A DNA stretch of 9,886 nucleotides from Pseudomonadota bacterium (lineage in GTDB: Bacteria; Pseudomonadota; Gammaproteobacteria; Burkholderiales; Gallionellaceae), in the NCBI GenBank assembly GCA_021847165.1, contig JAJZUH010000070.1:1-9886 (forward strand), given 5' to 3'. The translations under genes and the position numbers were made by a program. The notes beneath the pieces are model-generated. The model saw only the letters and a program-made list of their open reading frames with translations. It searched no databases and was not told where the DNA came from. Of the stretch, positions 6,766 through 9,886 are shown piece after piece (within the stretch, counting starts at the first letter, position 1; every line of letters starts with the position of its first letter).

Positions 6766-8061
6766 TTAACGCCGTCCGATCAGCAACTGGCTGTCGTGCT
6801 GGCTGACTTGAAAGTTGCGCAGCACGTTGGTGCCGAGCAGGTTGGTCTCCGTGTCCGGCAGTACCGCCACGGTGATGTTCTCCAGTGCGAAGTGGCCCAG
6901 CCTCATGTGCGGTACCAGGGCGATGCAGCCAGCCGCAGGGGTGTTCGCAGCCGCCGGCTGGATCGCCTTGCAATTGCGGATGCCGGCCTGGCGGGCAAGG
7001 CCGCTGGAAATGGAGGTGACCGGGGAGTCGGTATCCAGCATGAACACGATGGGGGTGTCGTCGATGTTGCCCGGCAGGTAGAAGTGTCCATCCGCATGGC
7101 GCGTCACCTGCATGCGGCCATCGCCGGTGTAGTCGGGGGGCGGCGCCGAGACCGCCGGATGGAAGGCGTGCACCAGCACCTGCAGGTCCGCGATGCCGCT
7201 GCCGGATGCCTGCATGGCCACCTGCACCGGTTTGCCTGCCTGCACGGTCAGCGGCTGGTCGAATTTCAGCAGGTGGCCTTCCGAGAATCCGTTGCGCGGA
7301 TTGCACCAGTTGTCGCCGACGCTGAACATCATGTCGTACCGCCCGGCAGGCAGGTGCACGGCGGCAGCCTGTCCGGCGTGCACCAATACCGACAATGAGG
7401 GGACGGCGCTCGCCGCCGCTGTGAGAATCAGCAGCACGGGATGCGGATGATCGTTCTTCAGGGTGACCTCGGGATCGTCAGCGCCGCCGACGGGCATGCG
7501 GCTGGCCGGGAAGATGCTCACATTGCCGTTGGCAGGCAAAGCGCCTTCGCATGGGTAATGCAACTGATTGAGCGACAGGGTGGGTGTGTGGGCCGTCGCC
7601 GGTCGCGATGCCGGTGGTTTGCCCAGCCGCTGTGCCGACCAGAAAGCCAGCGCGGCGGCCAGCGTGGCGATGGCGACATTGCGCAGCATGTGGTTTTTCC
7701 CGGCGGTGCGCGTGGGGGCGACGGCCGGCATTGCCTGCGCCGCGGGGGCGCGCGCATTGCGCGGGTCGCTGGCGATCGCCAGATCGATGGCTTCGTTCAG
7801 CCTGGCGAAGAGTTCGCTCTGGTCGTGTGCGCGCCATATGCCGGCGTGGTGGACGAATTCGATCCCCCCCGTGCGTGCAGCCAGCCACACGTTGTTTGTT
7901 CGCGCGTCTAGATTGATCAGGATGCGCTGCTGGTCGGCGAATTCCAGACGCAGTGCATTGCCGTTCAGGTGCTGGCGGATGTCCGCGCCGCGTCCATCCA
8001 CCATCTGGCGGATGCGTGCGAACAGCGCGCTGCGCGGTTCGTCGCCTGGGCTTTCCGTCAT
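6766..8061 (-). CDS. Membrane protein: frataxin-like domain, TM helix, extracytoplasmic domain, retropepsin-like domain
   Basis: 431 residues in four parts. Residues 1-97 are a CyaY-like domain: they align with the adjacent CyaY with one 1-residue gap at roughly 40% identity by eye, sharing NG..L..EFAD, VWLAARTGG and SELFARL. Residues about 98-124 are an Ala/Pro-rich linker. Residues about 125-143 are one transmembrane helix. Residues about 165-300 form a beta-rich domain with YPCEGALPANG, LPAGRYDMMFSVGDNW and two cysteines (C171, C253), similar in style to domains that precede aspartic proteases in other envelope proteins. Residues about 324-431 are retropepsin-like: GHFYLPGNIDDTPIVFMLDTDSP (325-347), then NLLGTNVLRNF (407-417). 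The catalytic motif reads DTD instead of DTG. The open frame continues upstream to 8376, but homology begins at 8061; no strong Shine-Dalgarno is seen. It may link iron or Fe-S status to an envelope activity (inference). Confidence 0.8.
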   Translation of the reverse strand: MTESPGDEPRSALFARIRQMVDGRGADIRQHLNGNALRLEFADQQRILINLDARTNNVWLAARTGGIEFVHHAGIWRAHDQSELFARLNEAIDLAIASDPRNARAPAAQAMPAVAPTRTAGKNHMLRNVAIATLAAALAFWSAQRLGKPPASRPATAHTPTLSLNQLHYPCEGALPANGNVSIFPASRMPVGGADDPEVTLKNDHPHPVLLILTAAASAVPSLSVLVHAGQAAAVHLPAGRYDMMFSVGDNWCNPRNGFSEGHLLKFDQPLTVQAGKPVQVAMQASGSGIADLQVLVHAFHPAVSAPPPDYTGDGRMQVTRHADGHFYLPGNIDDTPIVFMLDTDSPVTSISSGLARQAGIRNCKAIQPAAANTPAAGCIALVPHMRLGHFALENITVAVLPDTETNLLGTNVLRNFQVSQHDSQLLIGRR

Positions 8062-8066
8062 ATAAT
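8061..8066 (+). promoter_or_regulatory. Probable -10 box of the lptM-lysA promoter
   Basis: A perfect TATAAT on the plus strand predicts a transcript start near 8073, just upstream of lptM. The -35 side is weak (TTCGTC at 8038-8043, 17 bases away). The box overlaps by one base the start codon of the divergent frataxin-like gene (8061-8059), so polymerase bound here would sit over that gene's translation start. Confidence 0.5.
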
Positions 8067-8085
8067 CGCGCCCGTTCTGATCGTT

Positions 8086-8262
8086 ATGAAAGATAAAGTC
8101 ATGCGCATCCTCGGCATTATGTTGCTGTTGACCGCCATCCTGCAAGGATGCGGACGCAAAGGTCCGCTGTTCCTGCCGCCCCCGCCGCCCGCCGCTCCGG
8201 ATGCCGCCGCTGCGCCGGCCGCCTCGCAACCCGCTCCCGCAAATCCAGAAAGCAAGAAGTGA
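8086..8262 (+). CDS. lptM: LPS-assembly small lipoprotein LptM (YifL/LppL family)
   Basis: A 58-residue lipoprotein: basic start (MKDKVMR), hydrophobic core, lipobox LQGC with the acylated cysteine at residue 22, and directly after it the family hallmark CGRKGPLFLP, then a low-complexity Pro/Ala-rich tail. In E. coli, LptM (YifL) helps the LptD translocon in the outer membrane to mature, and its gene neighbours cyaY. The frame is open further upstream (7969), but that part overlaps the minus-strand gene and is non-homologous. An ATG at 8101 (53 residues) is an alternative start; neither start has a strong Shine-Dalgarno. It is followed by lysA after two bases, so both are likely one transcript. 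Confidence 0.85.
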   Translation: MKDKVMRILGIMLLLTAILQGCGRKGPLFLPPPPPAAPDAAAAPAASQPAPANPESKK

Positions 8263-8264
8263 CC

Positions 8265-9512
8265 ATGAAAGAATATTTCCATTATCAGCAGGACCAGCTG
8301 TTCGTCGAGGGCGTTGCGCTGAACGACATTGCGCGGCGCTTCGGTACGCCGTGTTACGCCTATTCCCGTGCGGCACTGACCGATGGCTATCGCCAGTTCG
8401 ACGAGGTGCTCAAGGGCCGCGAGCATCTGATCTGCTACGCGGTGAAAGCCAATTCCAACCTCGCCATCCTCAACCTGTTTGCCCGCCTGGGGGCCGGCTT
8501 CGACATCGTTTCCGGCGGCGAGCTGCAGCGCGTGCTGGCGGCGGGCGGGGCGGCCGGCAAGGTGGTGTTCTCCGGCGTCGGCAAAAGCGAAGCCGAGATG
8601 CGCCAGGCGCTGGAGGCGGAGATCCTCTGCTTCAACGTCGAGTCGGCGCCCGAACTGGACCGGCTGAACGCGGTGGCGGGCAGCATGGGCATGGTGGCGC
8701 CGGTCAGCCTGCGCGTGAATCCGGACGTGGATGCGAAGACCCATCCTTACATCTCCACCGGGCTCAAGCAGAACAAGTTCGGTGTGGCCTACACTGAAGC
8801 CCTGGCGCTGTACCGCAAGGCGGCCGGCATGCCGCACTTGCGCGTGACCGGCATGGATTGCCACATCGGTTCGCAGCTCACCGAGACCAGCCCGTTCATC
8901 GCGGCAGCGGAGAAAGTGCTGGCGCTGGTGGATAAACTGGCTGCGGCGGGCATCGCGCTGGAACATCTCGACCTGGGCGGCGGGCTGGGTATCCGCTACG
9001 ACGACGAGACGCCGCCTACCATCGCCGAATACGGGAAAGCCCTGCTGGCAGCGCTGCAAGGCCGTTCCGAGAAACTCATCGTCGAGCCCGGCCGGGTGCT
9101 GGTCGGCAATGCCGGGGTGCTGCTGACGCGCATCGAATACCTCAAGCACGGTGAAGAAAAGAACTTCGCCATCGTCGATGCGGCGATGAACGACCTCATG
9201 CGTCCGGCACTGTACGATGCCTATCATGCCATCCTGCCGCTGCAGAAAAGGGATGGTCCGGCACAGCAATACGAGGTGGTCGGGCCGATCTGCGAGACCG
9301 GGGATTTCATCGGTCATGCCCGCGAGATGGCCGTGGATAAAGGAGATGCGCTGGCCGTGATGTCGGCCGGAGCGTACGGGATGAGCATGAGTTCAAACTA
9401 CAACACGCGCCCCCGGGCTGCCGAAGTGATGGTCGACGGAACGGTCGTGCACCTGATCCGGGAACGCGAAACGGTACGCCAGCTCTACGCTGCAGAGAAA
9501 ATCGTCGCGTGA
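8265..9512 (+). CDS. lysA: Diaminopimelate decarboxylase
   Basis: A PLP-dependent fold-III decarboxylase of 415 residues that turns meso-diaminopimelate into L-lysine, the last step of lysine synthesis; cytoplasmic homodimer. Visible are the PLP lysine in YAVKANSN (K61), the barrel motifs GFDIVSGGEL (78-87), H200 in CHIGSQ, the phosphate-binding GGGLG (238-242), EPGR (274-277), the C-terminal active-site residues from the partner subunit in CETGDF (C343, E344) and SAGAYGMSMSSNYN (367-380). The length is typical. The frame opens further upstream through lptM; the start at 8265 is chosen because homology starts there, two bases after the lptM stop. In related bacteria dapF often follows; here a histone-like gene follows instead. 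Confidence 0.95.
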   Translation: MKEYFHYQQDQLFVEGVALNDIARRFGTPCYAYSRAALTDGYRQFDEVLKGREHLICYAVKANSNLAILNLFARLGAGFDIVSGGELQRVLAAGGAAGKVVFSGVGKSEAEMRQALEAEILCFNVESAPELDRLNAVAGSMGMVAPVSLRVNPDVDAKTHPYISTGLKQNKFGVAYTEALALYRKAAGMPHLRVTGMDCHIGSQLTETSPFIAAAEKVLALVDKLAAAGIALEHLDLGGGLGIRYDDETPPTIAEYGKALLAALQGRSEKLIVEPGRVLVGNAGVLLTRIEYLKHGEEKNFAIVDAAMNDLMRPALYDAYHAILPLQKRDGPAQQYEVVGPICETGDFIGHAREMAVDKGDALAVMSAGAYGMSMSSNYNTRPRAAEVMVDGTVVHLIRERETVRQLYAAEKIVA

Positions 9513-9541
9513 AAATATTTGGAAAATAATGCATAAAAGTG

Positions 9542-9571
9542 TTGCGCAATTTTTTTAATCGCGCATAGAAT
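9542..9571 (+). promoter_or_regulatory. Probable promoter of the histone H1-like gene
   Basis: The -35 element TTGCGC (9542-9547), an 18-base AT-rich spacer with a T7 run and the -10 element TAGAAT (9566-9571, five of six consensus bases) predict a start near 9579 and a leader of about 105 bases. The leader contains a small hairpin GTGCA (9624-9628) / TGCAC (9634-9638). There is no clear terminator for lysA before it; the 8-base palindrome TTGCGCAA plus the T-run at 9542-9556 could serve weakly. Confidence 0.5.
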
Positions 9572-9684
9572 GCCGTCACCGTGCGTGTTGGGAGATTTCA
9601 AGCAGTAGAAAGGCGCATCGGGAGTGCAGTTGGTGCACGCAATGTTGTCACTGGTTAGTCCATCAATTTTTATAAGGAATGAAA

Positions 9685-9886
9685 ATGGCTGCAACAACCA
9701 AAGCAAAGAGCACCACCACCAAGAAGGCTGCCGCGAAGAAGCCAGCCGCCAAAAAGGCAGCAGCAGCGAAGAAGCCAGCCGCCAAAAAAGTAGCCGCCAA
9801 GAAACCGGCAGCGAAAAAGGCAGCAGCGAAGAAGCCAGCCGCCAAAAAAGTAGCCGCCAAGAAGCCGGCAGCGAAAAAGGCAGCAG
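9685..9886 (+). CDS. Histone H1-like Lys/Ala/Pro-rich DNA-binding protein, 3' end cut by window
   Basis: Sixty-seven codons are visible and the gene runs off the right edge. After a short start (MAATTKAKSTTTKK) the protein consists of repeated KKPAAKK, KKAAAKK and KKVAAKK blocks, the pattern of eukaryotic histone H1 tails, of AlgP-like proteins in Pseudomonas and of H1-like proteins (PF07382 type) in betaproteobacteria. Such proteins bind DNA without strong sequence preference and may compact the nucleoid. The start at 9685 has AAGGA (9674-9678) at good spacing; an ATG two codons earlier (9679) would lie directly against the Shine-Dalgarno. Low-complexity AAG/AAA and GCA/GCC codons differ from the neighbours. 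Whether the full gene has another domain cannot be seen. Confidence 0.85.
   Translation, partial: MAATTKAKSTTTKKAAAKKPAAKKAAAAKKPAAKKVAAKKPAAKKAAAKKPAAKKVAAKKPAAKKAA
9760..9886 (+). repeat. 60-base in-frame tandem repeat in the histone-like gene
   Basis: Two 60-base units (9760-9819 and 9820-9879) differ by one base (AAA versus AAG, both lysine) and a third unit begins at 9880. Each encodes the 20-residue block AAAKKPAAKKVAAKKPAAKK. The repeats keep the reading frame and are likely to vary in copy number between strains. Confidence 0.9.

Noticed and set aside
6218..6769. Plus-strand open frame (183 codons) over the spacer and cyaY
   Set aside because: Most of it is the complement of cyaY, a clear gene; no motif, and no Shine-Dalgarno support for the start.
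8062..8376. Upstream extension of the frataxin-fusion frame by 105 codons
   Set aside because: It runs antisense through lptM and into lysA, is low-complexity Arg/Gly-rich, and the frataxin homology begins at 8061.
9663..9860. Minus-strand Ala/Phe-rich open frame resembling a membrane protein
   Set aside because: Exact complement of the Lys/Ala repeats of the histone-like gene (AAG/AAA read as CTT/TTT); an artefact of the repeat.

Overview
The window looks like ordinary chromosomal DNA of a GC-rich Gram-negative bacterium, most likely a betaproteobacterium. The support is the glyQ-glyS-gmhB-plsC-ygjP gene order, the cyaY / lptM-lysA arrangement, LPS and outer-membrane genes, and the sequence style of GlyQ and GlyS. 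A placement near the Nitrosomonadales (for example Gallionellaceae-like bacteria) is only an impression and cannot be proven from the sequence.

Layout. (1) Positions 1-211 are upstream DNA without a recognisable gene, followed by a small secreted outer-membrane beta-barrel protein (212-754) closed by two tandem intrinsic terminators. (2) From a sigma70-like promoter at 947-975 runs a tight plus-strand operon: glyQ, glyS, gmhB, plsC and a YgjP/DUF45 zinc metallopeptidase, with 1- to 4-base stop/start overlaps at three of the four junctions. It combines glycyl-tRNA synthetase with envelope functions (ADP-heptose and phospholipid synthesis). (3) A 279-base convergent spacer follows. (4) On the minus strand lie a membrane protein with an N-terminal frataxin-like domain and a C-terminal retropepsin-like domain (8061-6766) and, 14 bases downstream of it, cyaY (6751-6440). 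(5) Divergent to these are the small lipoprotein gene lptM and lysA. (6) The window ends inside a lysine/alanine-rich histone H1-like gene that has its own promoter and an internal 60-base tandem repeat.

The two least ordinary items are these. First, the 431-residue protein next to cyaY has an N-terminal half that is a recognisable CyaY paralogue, followed by a transmembrane helix, an extracytoplasmic domain and a retropepsin-like fold with DTD in place of DTG; I know of no described protein with this domain order. Second, glyQ carries an in-frame insertion of 117 bases just after the start codon. The insertion consists of two related units with four small hairpins, and is bounded by ACTTTT on both sides. 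Removing it restores a normal GlyQ N-terminus, which resembles the protein-coding palindromic elements known from Rickettsia.

Everything else reads as conserved housekeeping content.
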